Positions 8,985 to 17,778 of a stretch of 64,000 nucleotides of DNA are shown one piece after another. The notes under the pieces are model-generated. The model worked only from the letters and a program-made list of their open reading frames with translations, was not told where the DNA came from and made no database searches. Positions within the stretch are counted from its first letter, which is position 1, and the number at the start of each line of letters is the position of its first letter. Position numbers and translations under genes: made by a program. Origin of the DNA: Pseudodesulfovibrio aespoeensis Aspo-2 (GTDB lineage Bacteria; Desulfobacterota; Desulfovibrionia; Desulfovibrionales; Desulfovibrionaceae); contig NC_014844.1 in NCBI RefSeq assembly GCF_000176915.2, positions 186,001 through 250,000 on the forward strand, given 5' to 3'.

Positions 8985-9878
8985 CTATTCGTCGTCCAAG
9001 TCACGAACGTCGCGGGCGTCGCGGGCATCGGGGCCGAAGTCGTCCTCAAGGTCGGGGTCTGTTGCCGGGGCGTCCTGGGGGGTGGGTTCCCCGTCAGGGA
9101 GCAGCTCCTCGGCGGGCTGCTCCATGTAGCGGGTAAAGACCAGGAAGCCGGTGTGGGCCACCATGCGGTCGTCCGGGCGCAGTCTGTCGGCCACGGGTTT
9201 CCAGCGGCGCACCAGGATTTCGAGCACCTCGGTCTCGGCAAAGGGACCGGCCTCCAGGCCGCGCAGCAGGTCGCTGACCTGATTGACCGTGGGCAGCAGA
9301 AAGCCGCACATGGCGCCGGGGATGACCGCGCTGGGAATGGCACCCAGGTATTCCCACGGGGTGCGCACGTCCAGGAAAAGCGCGTCCGCGCCCGAGTGCA
9401 GAAAGCCGTCCTCGATGTTGCGGTTGACCTGCTCAACGCGCGCGGCCAGCCCCACGCGCTCCAGGTTCTTGCCCGCCAGCTTGTAGAAATCCGCGCGCCG
9501 CTCGTAGGTGATGACCTTGCCCGTGTCACCCACGAACCAGGCCAGGGCCGTGGTCAGGCCGCCCGAGCCGGTGCCGGACTCGATGACCGTGGAGCCGGGG
9601 CCGATGCCCAGCTTCATCATCAGGTATCCGATTTCCTTGGGATACATGATCTGGGTCTGCCGTTTCACGCCCTTGATCAGGTCGTGCAGGGTGGGCTTGA
9701 GGGTGAGGTAGGACCGGCCCAGATGGGTCTTGACGTACTGGCCGAATCCGGCCTCGGCCACATCGTCCATGAGCAGTCTGCCGTCGTGGGTGTGCACCTC
9801 GCCGCCCGCCTCGAGCTTGCGCAGGTAGCGTTTGCCCTTGTGGCTGATGAGCAATACGAGCTGTCCGGGTTCGATCAT
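8985..9878 (-). CDS. trmI: tRNA (adenine-58-N1)-methyltransferase, TrmI type
   Basis: It methylates N1 of adenine 58 in the T-loop of tRNAs using S-adenosylmethionine. The 297-residue protein has the N-terminal beta domain of the family (LVLLISHKGKRYL), then PKEIGYLMMKLGI, the SAM-binding loop ESGTGSGGLT and the catalytic-region stretch FLDVRTPWEYLG. The acidic tail (DLEDDFGPDARDARDVRD) is longer than in typical bacterial members. Start ATG 9878 has an AGGAGG site eight bases upstream, so the longer frame to 9920 is rejected. It converges with the RND operon and is divergent from the radical SAM gene. Confidence 0.9.
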   Translation of the reverse strand: MIEPGQLVLLISHKGKRYLRKLEAGGEVHTHDGRLLMDDVAEAGFGQYVKTHLGRSYLTLKPTLHDLIKGVKRQTQIMYPKEIGYLMMKLGIGPGSTVIESGTGSGGLTTALAWFVGDTGKVITYERRADFYKLAGKNLERVGLAARVEQVNRNIEDGFLHSGADALFLDVRTPWEYLGAIPSAVIPGAMCGFLLPTVNQVSDLLRGLEAGPFAETEVLEILVRRWKPVADRLRPDDRMVAHTGFLVFTRYMEQPAEELLPDGEPTPQDAPATDPDLEDDFGPDARDARDVRDLDDE

Positions 9879-10022
9879 GGAGCCTCCTGATGGAAATATG
9901 GCCTGGGGTACGGTCCCCATGCGGGGAAGTCAAGGAAAAGGGCGGACCGGATTGCACATACCCCTTGCCAGCGGACCGTCCGACCTGTACCTAACACAGT
10001 GGCGCATACAGCGTGGCCGCTC

Positions 10023-10051
10023 TTGACAAGGGCGTCCTGATCCTTAATCTT
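10023..10051 (+). promoter_or_regulatory. Possible sigma-70 promoter for the radical SAM gene
   Basis: A perfect -35 hexamer TTGACA (10023-10028) is followed, at 17-base spacing, by a poor -10 AATCTT (10046-10051). The gene starts 60 bases downstream. The -10 match is weak, so this is tentative. Confidence 0.35.
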
Positions 10052-10111
10052 CCTTGAGATTTTTCCGGCTTCGGCCTGACACGGACACCAGCGCGAGGCA
10101 TATCCATCGGC

Positions 10112-11065
10112 ATGGCATACAGATACGTCTTCGGACCCGTCATGAGCGGGCGGCTAGGCCGGTCCCTGGGGCTGGACCTGCTGGGCGGACACATATGCTC
10201 CATGGATTGCGTGTACTGCGAGGTGGGCGCGACCAGGAACCTGACCCTGGAGCGCAGGCCCTACGTTTCTGCAGCCGCCATCCTCAAGGAGCTGGCCGCC
10301 TGGAAGGCCGAGGGGCTGGACACGCCCGACGCGGTCACCCTGGGCGGGTTGGGCGAGCCCACGCTCAACTCCGACATGGCCGAGATCATCGCCGGGGCGC
10401 GGGCGTTGTTTCCAGACACGGTCATCGCCGTGCTGACCAACGCCACCCTGATGACTGACCCGCAGGTGCGCCGCGAGCTGGCCCTGGCCGACGCGGTGCT
10501 GCCGAGCATGGATTCGCTGGTGGAGGCCGAATTTGCCGCCATCAACCGCCCCTGTCCGGGGGTGACGCCACAGGGTGTGGCGCAGGGGCTCCTCGCCTTT
10601 CGGCAGGAGTTCACGGGCAAGATATTTCTGGAGATTTTGCTTGCCAAGGGGATCAATGATTCCGACGAGAACCTGGGCAGGCTGAAGACTTTTTGCCAAC
10701 AACTCGCCCCTGACCGGGTGGACGTGGTCACCATGACCCGTCCGGGCACGGTCAAGGGGACACACCCTGTTGACGGGGCGGTGTTGAGCCGTTGGCGCAA
10801 GGCACTCGGCGCGGGAAAGGCCCGCACCGGGGAGCGGGGGGAGCCGGAAGCGGGCACGCTGGACGAGGCGCGGACCATTGAGTTCGTGCAGGCGTCCCTT
10901 GCGCGCAGGCCCCAAACCGTTTTACAGTTGGCCCAGGCCCTGGGCGCGTCGCCGCATACGGTGCGCGCCGCCGTGGAAGCCCTGGAGCGGACGGGCGGCA
11001 TCGTTGCCCGCACCGACCGGGGCGAGACCTACTACCACGGCTCCGGGCATATCCTCGAAGCGTAG
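10112..11065 (+). CDS. Radical SAM protein with C-terminal winged helix (COG0731-like)
   Basis: The 317-residue protein carries the radical SAM cluster motif CSMDCVYC (Cys29, Cys33, Cys36), so it should bind a 4Fe-4S cluster and cleave S-adenosylmethionine. The following TLGGLGEPTLN segment and overall shape resemble the COG0731 group, distant relatives of the wybutosine enzyme TYW1. Residues from about 260 to the end (LAQALGASPHTVRAAVEALE) look like a winged-helix domain, often found fused to this group. The substrate is unknown. The start follows a GAGGCAT stretch. The next gene, RNase G, begins 55 bases downstream, so cotranscription is possible. Confidence 0.82.
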   Translation: MAYRYVFGPVMSGRLGRSLGLDLLGGHICSMDCVYCEVGATRNLTLERRPYVSAAAILKELAAWKAEGLDTPDAVTLGGLGEPTLNSDMAEIIAGARALFPDTVIAVLTNATLMTDPQVRRELALADAVLPSMDSLVEAEFAAINRPCPGVTPQGVAQGLLAFRQEFTGKIFLEILLAKGINDSDENLGRLKTFCQQLAPDRVDVVTMTRPGTVKGTHPVDGAVLSRWRKALGAGKARTGERGEPEAGTLDEARTIEFVQASLARRPQTVLQLAQALGASPHTVRAAVEALERTGGIVARTDRGETYYHGSGHILEA

Positions 11066-11120
11066 GAAAGGCAGGCCAACGCCTTGAAGCATTTCATAAA
11101 TTTTTTGACACGAGGTTCCA

Positions 11121-12590
11121 ATGACCGACAAGAGCAAACGGCAGAAGATGTTCATCTCCGTGCTGCCGGGAGAACAGGTTGAGGTTGTCATCGCCGAAGA
11201 GGGCAAGGTCAACGAGTATTACGTTGAGATGCTCCATCAGGCCAAGACCAAGGGCGACATCTACAAAGGCTACATTCACAACATAGACAACGGGCTTCAG
11301 GCCGCCTTCATCAACTACGGGGCCGAGCGCAACGGATTTCTCCAGATCGACGAGGTCCATCCCGAATACTACACGGGCAGCTACCCCATGAAGAAGGGTG
11401 CGCGCTACCCGCTGATGCAGAAGGTGCTCAAGGCGGGCCAGGAAGTGCTGGTCCAGGTGGTCAAGGAACCTACCGGCAAGAAGGGCGCCTTTCTGACCAC
11501 CTATCTCTCCCTGCCGGGCCGCAGCTTTGTCTACACCGTGGGCCGCGGCCAGATGGGCGTCTCGCGCAAGATCGAGAACGAGAAGGAGCGCGACCGGCTG
11601 AAAAAGGCGCTCGAATCCTTCACCACCACCGAGGGCGTGGGCCTCATCGCCCGCACCGCGGCCATCGGCCAGTCCAAGGCCGCCCTTGAGCGCGACTACA
11701 AATACCTGAACAGGCTGTGGGAGGATATCCGGGCCAACGCCCAGAAGGTCAAGGCCCCGGCCATGGTCTACCAGGAGCTCGGGCTGGCCGCCCGCGCCGT
11801 GCGCGATTATCTGACGCTGGATGTGACCGAGATCTGGGTGGACGACACGCTCACCTTCGAGCAGATCAGCCAGTTCGTGAAACTCGCCTTCCCGCGCAAG
11901 AACAACCTGGTCAAGCTGCACGAGGACACGGACCTGAGCCTGCTTGAGCGGTTCAACCTGGTCAAGCAGGTGCAGGAAATCTACTCCCGCGAGGCGTCCA
12001 TGCCCTCGGGCGGGCGGCTCGTCTTTGACGCCACCGAGGCCCTGACCGCCATCGACATCAACTCCGGCAAGATCGGGGGCGAGAAGAATTTCCAGAAGAT
12101 GGCGCTCAAGACCAACCTGGAAGCCGCCACCGAGATCGCCCGCCAATTGCGCCTGCGCGACATCGGCGGGCAGGTGGTCATCGACTTCATCGAGATGAAG
12201 AACCCCAAGGACTGCCGCGAGGTGGAGAAGGTCATGAAGGCCGAGATGAAGAACGACCGGGCGCGCACCGATGTCAGCCGCATCTCTCCCTTTGGCCTGA
12301 TGGAGCTGGTGCGCCAGCGGCTGGGCTCGTCGGCCATCGCCATCTCCACCGAGCCGTGCCCCTGCTGCAAGGGCACCGGCATCCGGCGCAACATGGAGTG
12401 GCAGGCCATGCAGGCCCTCAAGGACATCCACCGCGAGGCGCGCAAGCCGGGCCAGGATCTGGTGGAGTACACCTGCGAGGAGGAGCTGGCCATCTACCTG
12501 CTCAACAACAAGCGCGGCGTGCTGGCCGATCTCGAAATCCGCTACGGCAAGCGCATCCACGTGGACATTGAATACGAGTACGACGAATAG
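11121..12590 (+). CDS. rng: Ribonuclease G/E family endoribonuclease
   Basis: A single-strand-specific endoribonuclease for rRNA maturation and mRNA turnover. At 489 residues it matches RNase G rather than the longer RNase E. It has an N-terminal S1 RNA-binding domain (about residues 38-125), a central 5'-sensor and RNase H-like region, and catalytic aspartates in LTAIDINSGK and VVIDFIEMKNPKD. The zinc-link CPCCKGTG sits near residue 415. No C-terminal scaffold region is present. An in-frame CGAGG site precedes ATG 11121. A palindromic repeat follows the stop codon within four bases. Confidence 0.93.
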   Translation: MTDKSKRQKMFISVLPGEQVEVVIAEEGKVNEYYVEMLHQAKTKGDIYKGYIHNIDNGLQAAFINYGAERNGFLQIDEVHPEYYTGSYPMKKGARYPLMQKVLKAGQEVLVQVVKEPTGKKGAFLTTYLSLPGRSFVYTVGRGQMGVSRKIENEKERDRLKKALESFTTTEGVGLIARTAAIGQSKAALERDYKYLNRLWEDIRANAQKVKAPAMVYQELGLAARAVRDYLTLDVTEIWVDDTLTFEQISQFVKLAFPRKNNLVKLHEDTDLSLLERFNLVKQVQEIYSREASMPSGGRLVFDATEALTAIDINSGKIGGEKNFQKMALKTNLEAATEIARQLRLRDIGGQVVIDFIEMKNPKDCREVEKVMKAEMKNDRARTDVSRISPFGLMELVRQRLGSSAIAISTEPCPCCKGTGIRRNMEWQAMQALKDIHREARKPGQDLVEYTCEEELAIYLLNNKRGVLADLEIRYGKRIHVDIEYEYDE

Positions 12591-12593
12591 TCC

Positions 12594-12754
12594 GGCTGTT
12601 GAAAAACGTCCGATTGCTGCCGTTAAGTGACTGTAGGCGAGTCTTCGAGCCGTACAGATAGCTTATTCAAAAAGTTCAAATCCTCGCGTACTAAGAGTAC
12701 GCTTCGGCCTTGACCTTTTTTCGCGCCTTGCACTCGAACATTTTTGAACAGCCT
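12594..12754. repeat. Palindromic intergenic repeat, copy 1
   Basis: Begins GGCTGTTGAAAAACGTCCGA and ends CATTTTTGAACAGCCT, so the ends are imperfect inverted repeats. The core CCTCGCGTACTAAGAGTACG and the TTTTTTCGCGCCTTGCACTCGAAC stretch, split here by position at about 12712-12740, recur in copies 2 and 3. This copy is longer (161 bases) because its left arm carries about 40 unmatched bases. It lies between rng and queH and may act as a terminator. Confidence 0.8.
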
Positions 12755-12811
12755 AATAACCCTCTTCAATGATTAGATTGTCGGGGCCGGGCGCATACAC
12801 CGGAAAGTGAC

Positions 12812-13360
12812 ATGAAACGCCTTCTCTTGCACATCTGCTGCGGGCCGTGCTCCATCACCACGCTGACCACGCTGCTCGGCCAGGGCTTCGAGGTCACGGG
12901 GCTGTTCCACAACCCCAACATCCATCCCCTGACCGAGTACGTCAAACGGCGCGACGGCTGCCTTGCGGTGGCCGAGCGCCTGGGCGTCAAGGTCATTGTC
13001 AAGGACGACGAGTACGACCCAAAGGCGTGGTTTCGCGACGTGGCCTTTCGCGAGGGCAACCGCTGCTTCCACTGCTACGCCCGCCGTCTGGAGCGCACCG
13101 CAGCCATTGCCAAGAGGGGCGGATTCGACGGGTTTTCCACCACCCTGCTCTATTCCAAATACCAGAAGCACGAGGACATCGCCGCGCTGGGACGCGACAT
13201 GGAGTCCCCGACCACCCGGTTCGTCTACCACGACTTTCGCGAGGGATGGAGCGAGGGCATTGAGACCTCCAAGGCGTGGGGCGTCTACCGCCAGCAATAT
13301 TGCGGTTGTCTCTACAGCGAGAACGAGCGCTACGCCCGCCTGCTGGGGAGCGGGTCATGA
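12812..13360 (+). CDS. queH: Epoxyqueuosine reductase QueH
   Basis: QueH catalyses the last step of queuosine synthesis, reducing epoxyqueuosine in tRNA; it replaces QueG in many bacteria. The 182-residue protein has the family cysteine motifs HICCGPC near the N-terminus, RCFHCY in the middle and YCGCLYS near the C-terminus, which hold an iron-sulfur cluster and a second metal. Length and motif order are normal. The stop codon overlaps the ATG of the next gene (ATGA), so the two are translationally coupled. A palindromic repeat lies between rng and this gene. Confidence 0.92.
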   Translation: MKRLLLHICCGPCSITTLTTLLGQGFEVTGLFHNPNIHPLTEYVKRRDGCLAVAERLGVKVIVKDDEYDPKAWFRDVAFREGNRCFHCYARRLERTAAIAKRGGFDGFSTTLLYSKYQKHEDIAALGRDMESPTTRFVYHDFREGWSEGIETSKAWGVYRQQYCGCLYSENERYARLLGSGS

Positions 13361-13776
13361 CCCGGTCCGGGCAGACGCCGCCGGACCGGATCCTGGCCGG
13401 GCGCGACGCCGGGCTGGCCGCGTTCGTGGCCGTGACCGCAGCCGAGGCCCTGATCACCGGCCTTGCCCGGCACTCTGCTGACGCCTGGACCACCGGAGTC
13501 CTGGCCGTGCTCGTTTTTTCGGCCCTGGCCTGGCTGGCCCGGCAGGGGCGCATCATCCCCCTGTGGGCCGTGGTCGTGATCATGCTCATCACCGGCTCGC
13601 GGCACCTGAGCGTGGGCCTGGCCGGGACGTTCTCGACCCCTGGTCCGGCCCTGGCCGATCTGCTCCGGGTCGCGGCGGGCGCGGTCCTGGCCTGGGGCGC
13701 GCTGGCCGTGTTCCGCAGCCGCTCTTATCGGGGCGATCCTGGGCGGGGCGATTCTGGGCAGGGCGATCATGGGTAA
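13357..13776 (+). CDS. Small integral membrane protein with tandem-repeat tail
   Basis: A 139-residue protein with about four hydrophobic segments (near residues 20-40, 47-62, 67-84 and 98-116). I do not recognise the family; its size and topology resemble phosphate-starvation PsiE-like membrane proteins, but that is only a suggestion. The C-terminal tail RGDPGRGDSGQGDHG is encoded by three tandem 15-base repeats (13731-13775). The start overlaps the queH stop and the end overlaps the hemW start by eight bases, so it sits inside a tight queH-hemW operon. Confidence 0.72.
   Translation: MTRSGQTPPDRILAGRDAGLAAFVAVTAAEALITGLARHSADAWTTGVLAVLVFSALAWLARQGRIIPLWAVVVIMLITGSRHLSVGLAGTFSTPGPALADLLRVAAGAVLAWGALAVFRSRSYRGDPGRGDSGQGDHG
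13731..13775 (+). repeat. Three tandem 15-bp repeats at a gene overlap
   Basis: Units GGGCGATCCTGGGCG, GGGCGATTCTGGGCA and GGGCGATCATGGGTA lie at 13731, 13746 and 13761. The third supplies the ATG of hemW (13769) and most of the stop codon of the upstream gene. Confidence 0.85.
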
Positions 13777-15025
13777 AATCTACGGCGAGGACGTGCCTGT
13801 CCGCCCGGCCTTTCCGGACGCGGTCCGCAAACCCAAGGGCGCGGGCACGCCCAAGGCGGGGCCGCCGCCCCCCGGCGACACCGGGCTGCTCCTCTACATC
13901 CACGTGCCGTTCTGCCGGTCGCGCTGCCACTACTGCACCTTTCACTCCCAGGCCTTCAACCAGGTCACCTTTGCCTGGTATCACAAGCTGCTGCTTCAGG
14001 AGATCAAGCTCTGGGGAGCGCGGCTCAAGAGGCCGCCGCTGCGGACCATCTATTTTGGCGGCGGCACGCCCAGTCTGATCCCGCTCAACCAGCTCCAGCA
14101 GATCATGAAGGTGCTCGATGCGGCCTTCACCCTTGGTCCGGCCATGGAGGTGACCCTGGAGGCCAACCCGGACTCGGCCACGGATGTCAGCTATTTCCGA
14201 GCCCTGCTCTCCATGGGCGTCAACCGGCTCTCCCTGGGCGTGCAGAGCTTGAGCGATGTGGACCTGCATGCCATGGGCAGGCCGCATTCGGCGGCCATGG
14301 CCTACGCCTCCTATGACAGCGCCCGGCAGGCGGGATTCGGCAACATCGGGCTCGATTTCATTTGGGGGCTGCCCGGTCAGCGGCTCAAGTCCTGGATCGA
14401 CCAGCTCAACGTGGTCACGTCCATGCGGCCCGAACACATCTCGGCCTACAACCTGACACTGGAGCCGAACACGCCCATGACCGCCCTGTGCGCCGAGGGC
14501 GGACCCCTGACCCTGCCGCCGGACAAGGAGCAGGGGCGCATGTTCATCTACGGCGCGGAATACCTGGAATCCATGGGCTACATGCACTACGAGGTCTCCA
14601 ACTTCGCGCGCATGGGCTTTGTCTCCAGGCACAACTCCGGCTACTGGGGCGGGGCCGACTACCTGGGCCTGGGGCCGTCGGCAGTCTCGACCATCGGGCG
14701 GCGGCGGTTCGAGAACCCGCGCTACATGGACGAGTACGACGCCTATGTGCGCGGCGGGCTGGTGGGCCGCGATCATGAGACCCTGTCGGACGCCGACCTG
14801 CTCAAGGAGCTGGTCATGCTCTCCCTGCGCACGGCCAAGGGGCTGGACCTCAAGGAGTTCCGACAACGGGCCGGATACGATCTGGTCAAGCGGCAGGAGC
14901 GGCTGGTCATGGCCCTGCACCGCGAAAACCTCGTGCGCATCAACCACGGGTTTCTGCGCCTGACCAAGAACGGCATGCTCGTGTCCAATGTCATCATCCG
15001 CCGCCTCGCCTTTGACGACGAGTAG
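13769..15025 (+). CDS. hemW: HemW-like radical SAM heme chaperone
   Basis: A member of the HemW family (formerly HemN-like oxygen-independent coproporphyrinogen oxidases), which binds and delivers heme. The 418-residue protein has the radical SAM motif CRSRCHYC (Cys49, Cys53, Cys56), then IYFGGGTPSLIP, LGVQSLSD and LIMGLP-like LDFIWGLPGQ, plus a C-terminal HemN-type domain. Absence of the extra N-terminal residues of true HemN favours HemW. An unusual Pro/Gly/Lys-rich extension of about 35 residues precedes the core. The start overlaps the preceding gene by eight bases and arises from a tandem repeat; a later start would shorten the extension. Confidence 0.85.
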   Translation: MGKIYGEDVPVRPAFPDAVRKPKGAGTPKAGPPPPGDTGLLLYIHVPFCRSRCHYCTFHSQAFNQVTFAWYHKLLLQEIKLWGARLKRPPLRTIYFGGGTPSLIPLNQLQQIMKVLDAAFTLGPAMEVTLEANPDSATDVSYFRALLSMGVNRLSLGVQSLSDVDLHAMGRPHSAAMAYASYDSARQAGFGNIGLDFIWGLPGQRLKSWIDQLNVVTSMRPEHISAYNLTLEPNTPMTALCAEGGPLTLPPDKEQGRMFIYGAEYLESMGYMHYEVSNFARMGFVSRHNSGYWGGADYLGLGPSAVSTIGRRRFENPRYMDEYDAYVRGGLVGRDHETLSDADLLKELVMLSLRTAKGLDLKEFRQRAGYDLVKRQERLVMALHRENLVRINHGFLRLTKNGMLVSNVIIRRLAFDDE

Positions 15026-15157
15026 GCCCGACGGAAAAACCCGGCAGCGGGAAAAACCCGACTGCCCGGTTGCGTCCAACGCCCTGTCAGGGTAGACGTA
15101 TGTCCGTCCGCCACAGGCGGTAATGCCGGGGAGAGGCAAGAGAGACGAGGAGAACCC

Positions 15158-15670
15158 ATGAGAGTCGCCATACCCAAGGTCCACGGCAAGTCGCCCAGGG
15201 AAAAGCTCATCCGCACCCTGGCCCTGGTCCTGATCTTCGCCGTAGTGGCCTGGGCGTTCATGAAGAACAACGAGCGGGTGCTGGATACCCTCAACCGCGA
15301 GGGCGCCATCTACGACGAGACCAGTACGCTGGACGAGGGGCAGAAGAAGTTCATCGTCTCCTTCACCCGTGCCCTCAAGAGCGAATACGGCATGAACTGC
15401 CGCATCCAGATTTTTGGCGGCGATTTTGTGGTGCCGGAGCTGGACGCCAAGACCATGTACATCGGGCTGGCGCCGGCCATCGGCGCGGTGGAGCTGCGCT
15501 TCCCGCCCATGATGCGTCAGGCCCTGGGCGCGGATTTCATCGAATCACTCAAAACGGAGCATTTCTTGCCATCATTTGAAACCAACGATTGGCCCATGGA
15601 AATCCAGATCGTCCTGGCCGCCATCTTCGAGAAGCTGTCCCAGCTTGAAGGGGGCGCGCCCGGTGAGTAG
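15158..15670 (+). CDS. Single-pass membrane protein with TPM-like domain
   Basis: The 170-residue protein has one transmembrane helix at about residues 20-37 ([15 protein letters not shown]) and a soluble C-terminal domain, probably periplasmic. The pattern [19 protein letters not shown] followed by an alternating beta/alpha region resembles the TPM fold (TPM/Psb32), whose role is not settled. This likeness is judged by eye. The start follows GAGGAGAACCC. The stop overlaps the GTG of rnhA by eight bases, so the two genes are cotranslated. Confidence 0.65.
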   Translation: MRVAIPKVHGKSPREKLIRTLALVLIFAVVAWAFMKNNERVLDTLNREGAIYDETSTLDEGQKKFIVSFTRALKSEYGMNCRIQIFGGDFVVPELDAKTMYIGLAPAIGAVELRFPPMMRQALGADFIESLKTEHFLPSFETNDWPMEIQIVLAAIFEKLSQLEGGAPGE

Positions 15671-16145
15671 CCGCGTGACCATCTACACCGACGGCTCCTG
15701 CCTGGGCAATCCCGGTCCGGGCGGCTACGGCGCGGTGCTCATCCACGGCGAGTACAAGGGCATGAACGCCGACAACTACAAGGAGTTCTCCCAGGGCTAC
15801 CGCGACACCACCAACAACCGCATGGAACTGCGGGCCGTCATCGTCAGCCTCTCGGCCCTGACCCGCGCTTGCGCCGTGGACCTCTGGACCGACTCCAAGT
15901 ACGTGCAGGAGGCCATCACCAAGAACTGGATCGGCAACTGGCAGCGCAACGGCTGGAAGACCGCGGCCAAGAAGCCGGTCAAGAACCAGGACCTCTGGCA
16001 GCAGCTCATCCCGCTCATCAAGGAGCACGACGTCACCTTCCACTGGGTCAAGGGCCACAGCGGCCACATGCTCAACGAACGGTGCGACATCCTGGCCCGC
16101 ACCGCCGCCGCTGGCTCCGGCCTGCTCGACGACACCGGGGCGTAA
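15663..16145 (+). CDS. rnhA: Ribonuclease HI
   Basis: RNase HI degrades RNA in RNA-DNA hybrids (primers, R-loops). The 160-residue product has all catalytic carboxylates: Asp10 in IYTDGSC, Glu in NNRMELRAV, Asp in LWTDSKYVQ and Asp in NERCDILAR, with the conserved HWVKGHSGH histidine segment. The GTG start at 15663 overlaps the end of the TPM-like gene (GTGAGTAG) and gives the normal N-terminus; the upstream ATG 15576 in the same frame lies inside that gene and is rejected. A 13-pair hairpin follows the stop. Confidence 0.94.
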   Translation: MSSRVTIYTDGSCLGNPGPGGYGAVLIHGEYKGMNADNYKEFSQGYRDTTNNRMELRAVIVSLSALTRACAVDLWTDSKYVQEAITKNWIGNWQRNGWKTAAKKPVKNQDLWQQLIPLIKEHDVTFHWVKGHSGHMLNERCDILARTAAAGSGLLDDTGA

Positions 16146-16175
16146 GCCCTCGCCGATAGTTCAACACCACGAGAG

Positions 16176-16212
16176 ACACGCCGACGCGAGGGGATCGCGT
16201 CGGCGTGTTCAG
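16176..16212 (+). terminator. Hairpin terminator after rnhA
   Basis: ACACGCCGACGCG (16176-16188) pairs perfectly with CGCGTCGGCGTGT (16196-16208) around a seven-base loop. The downstream T-run is poor (TCAG), so termination strength is uncertain. Confidence 0.55.
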
Positions 16213-16366
16213 CAACCCCTGTCAAGCGCTCTTTAGGGTCTTTTGCACCCCTTTCCTGTCCTGCTCGCGCCCGTTTCCCATTCCTCTCCAAAACCCATGT
16301 TACTCAACCGTCATTCAAGGCGGTTCCACGGGGGGCCGAGACACCAAACGGAAAAGGAGACAGCCC

Positions 16367-17029
16367 GTGAGCGAAAAACAGGTGCGACACATCGGAGACG
16401 ATCAACTGGTCCACGGGATGCCCAAGCGGATGGTCGGAGCCGCGAGACTGTCATCCGAAAAAACGATTTCGGATGGGCAAAAGAAAAAGTACTGGTGCTA
16501 CCGCCCCAAGCTGCACGCCTGCGACAAATGCCAGGCAATGCAGGGGTTGTGGTTTGAAGAGAAGCCGGGGCCGGTTCACCCGAATTGCAAGTGTGAGATC
16601 GAAGAATTCGAAGCAGTCAAAGTGACAGGGCGGGCAGACGTCATCATTGTGCCTCCGGGAGTGGACCTGGAGGCGAACTTGGCAGAGGCCCGGCGAATCA
16701 GGAAAATTTGCGAATCATTCTTCTTTGTGGCCAAGCCCCTGTCTTCCGCCAGTTTCTTTCTCAAATGCGCCTGGGTCGTTTTCAACTTCAAATCCGGGGC
16801 ACGATACGACTACAAACTCAACGGTCATCCAGAATACGAGGATTTCGGCAACTATCACTATGGCCTCTACACCCGCGCACTCGGTCTCAATGCCACGTTC
16901 ACCCAGGCCATGGCGGGTTTCTATCAATTCCTGTCAAGAACCTCGGGCTGGAAGTTCAAAGAAACATGGTTCGACGATCCCAGAGACAATGAGATGATCC
17001 GCAAGGGGCAAGCCGGATTCAAGAAATAG
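16367..17029 (+). CDS. Polymorphic toxin with toxin-44-type C-terminal domain
   Basis: The 220-residue protein starts at GTG 16367, seven bases after an AAGGAGA site; an upstream frame to 16205 lacks one. The C-terminal part reads like the toxin-44 (Ntox44) domain: PPGVDLEANLAEARRI (about 96-111), then RYDYK, YEDFGNYHYGLYTRALGL (157-174) and DDPRDNEMIRKG (203-214). That family is a predicted RNase effector of polymorphic toxin systems. The N-terminal half carries ACDKCQAMQG...HPNCKCEIE (51-79), a CxxC/HPxCxC pattern like that of Mu gpF-type phage head proteins and some toxins. No signal peptide or delivery domain is visible. Composition is lower in GC than the neighbours, suggesting transfer. 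Confidence 0.7.
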   Translation: MSEKQVRHIGDDQLVHGMPKRMVGAARLSSEKTISDGQKKKYWCYRPKLHACDKCQAMQGLWFEEKPGPVHPNCKCEIEEFEAVKVTGRADVIIVPPGVDLEANLAEARRIRKICESFFFVAKPLSSASFFLKCAWVVFNFKSGARYDYKLNGHPEYEDFGNYHYGLYTRALGLNATFTQAMAGFYQFLSRTSGWKFKETWFDDPRDNEMIRKGQAGFKK

Positions 17030-17133
17030 CGGCGTGTTGCACGGGGCCGCTCGCAGGCGGAAAGTGTTGTCATCAGGGGCGGCGCCGGCAATCTATATTT
17101 GACATTTGTTTCCATCTGCCGCACAGTCGCCGG

Positions 17134-17610
17134 ATGCAGCCCGGACGCGGAACCATTGGCCAAATCGCCCAGTTCGCCCTGCGTTTGCTCCTGGGCGCGG
17201 GCCTCGCCGCGCAGGCCGCCTATGTTGGATTCTATTTCTTTGGAATAACATTTGTTTTTCTGCTCGACACCCTGTCTCTCAGCTTCGCCTATTGGCACAC
17301 TATCCCCTGGCTGCTTCACGGTGCTCTGGGATTGTTCGTCCTTGGCAGCATCCACCTGCTGGCGCGGCTTGTCGGCAGGTGGCCGGAGAAATACTGCACG
17401 CGGCGGCTGGACGCCCTTGCCAGCCTCGCCTGTATCGCGCTGCCGGGCTGGGTCAACGGCTCCATGGCCCTTGAGGGAAACCTGAAGCTTGAGAGCCACC
17501 TGTTCTACGCCTACTTCACCGGCTTCAACCTCCTCGTCCTCTGCCTGATCGCCATCCCCCGCGTTCACGGGTTCATCTTTGGGGCGGGCGGGCGGCGTCA
17601 TGAGACTTGA
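17134..17610 (+). CDS. Four-helix membrane protein, possible immunity partner
   Basis: A 158-residue protein with four predicted membrane helices (about residues 10-40, 48-75, 92-108 and 122-148). I do not recognise the family. It follows the toxin-44 gene by 104 bases in the same direction, the usual place for an immunity gene, but a membrane protein is not the expected antidote for a cytoplasmic RNase, so this role is only a possibility. ATG 17134 has no good ribosome site, so the start is uncertain. Confidence 0.55.
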   Translation: MQPGRGTIGQIAQFALRLLLGAGLAAQAAYVGFYFFGITFVFLLDTLSLSFAYWHTIPWLLHGALGLFVLGSIHLLARLVGRWPEKYCTRRLDALASLACIALPGWVNGSMALEGNLKLESHLFYAYFTGFNLLVLCLIAIPRVHGFIFGAGGRRHET

Positions 17611-17778
17611 GCCTCTCTTTCTTGTCCGGCCATCCCCCGCAAGGCGAGGCTCCAACTCGGCCACAAGCAACAGCCAAAAATCAAAACCCGCTTGACAAAT
17701 AAACCAACTTATATCACAAAATCAATATGGCGCAAACATTGACTGAGGTCGCTCAATCTCAATGACAGGAGGATTCCG

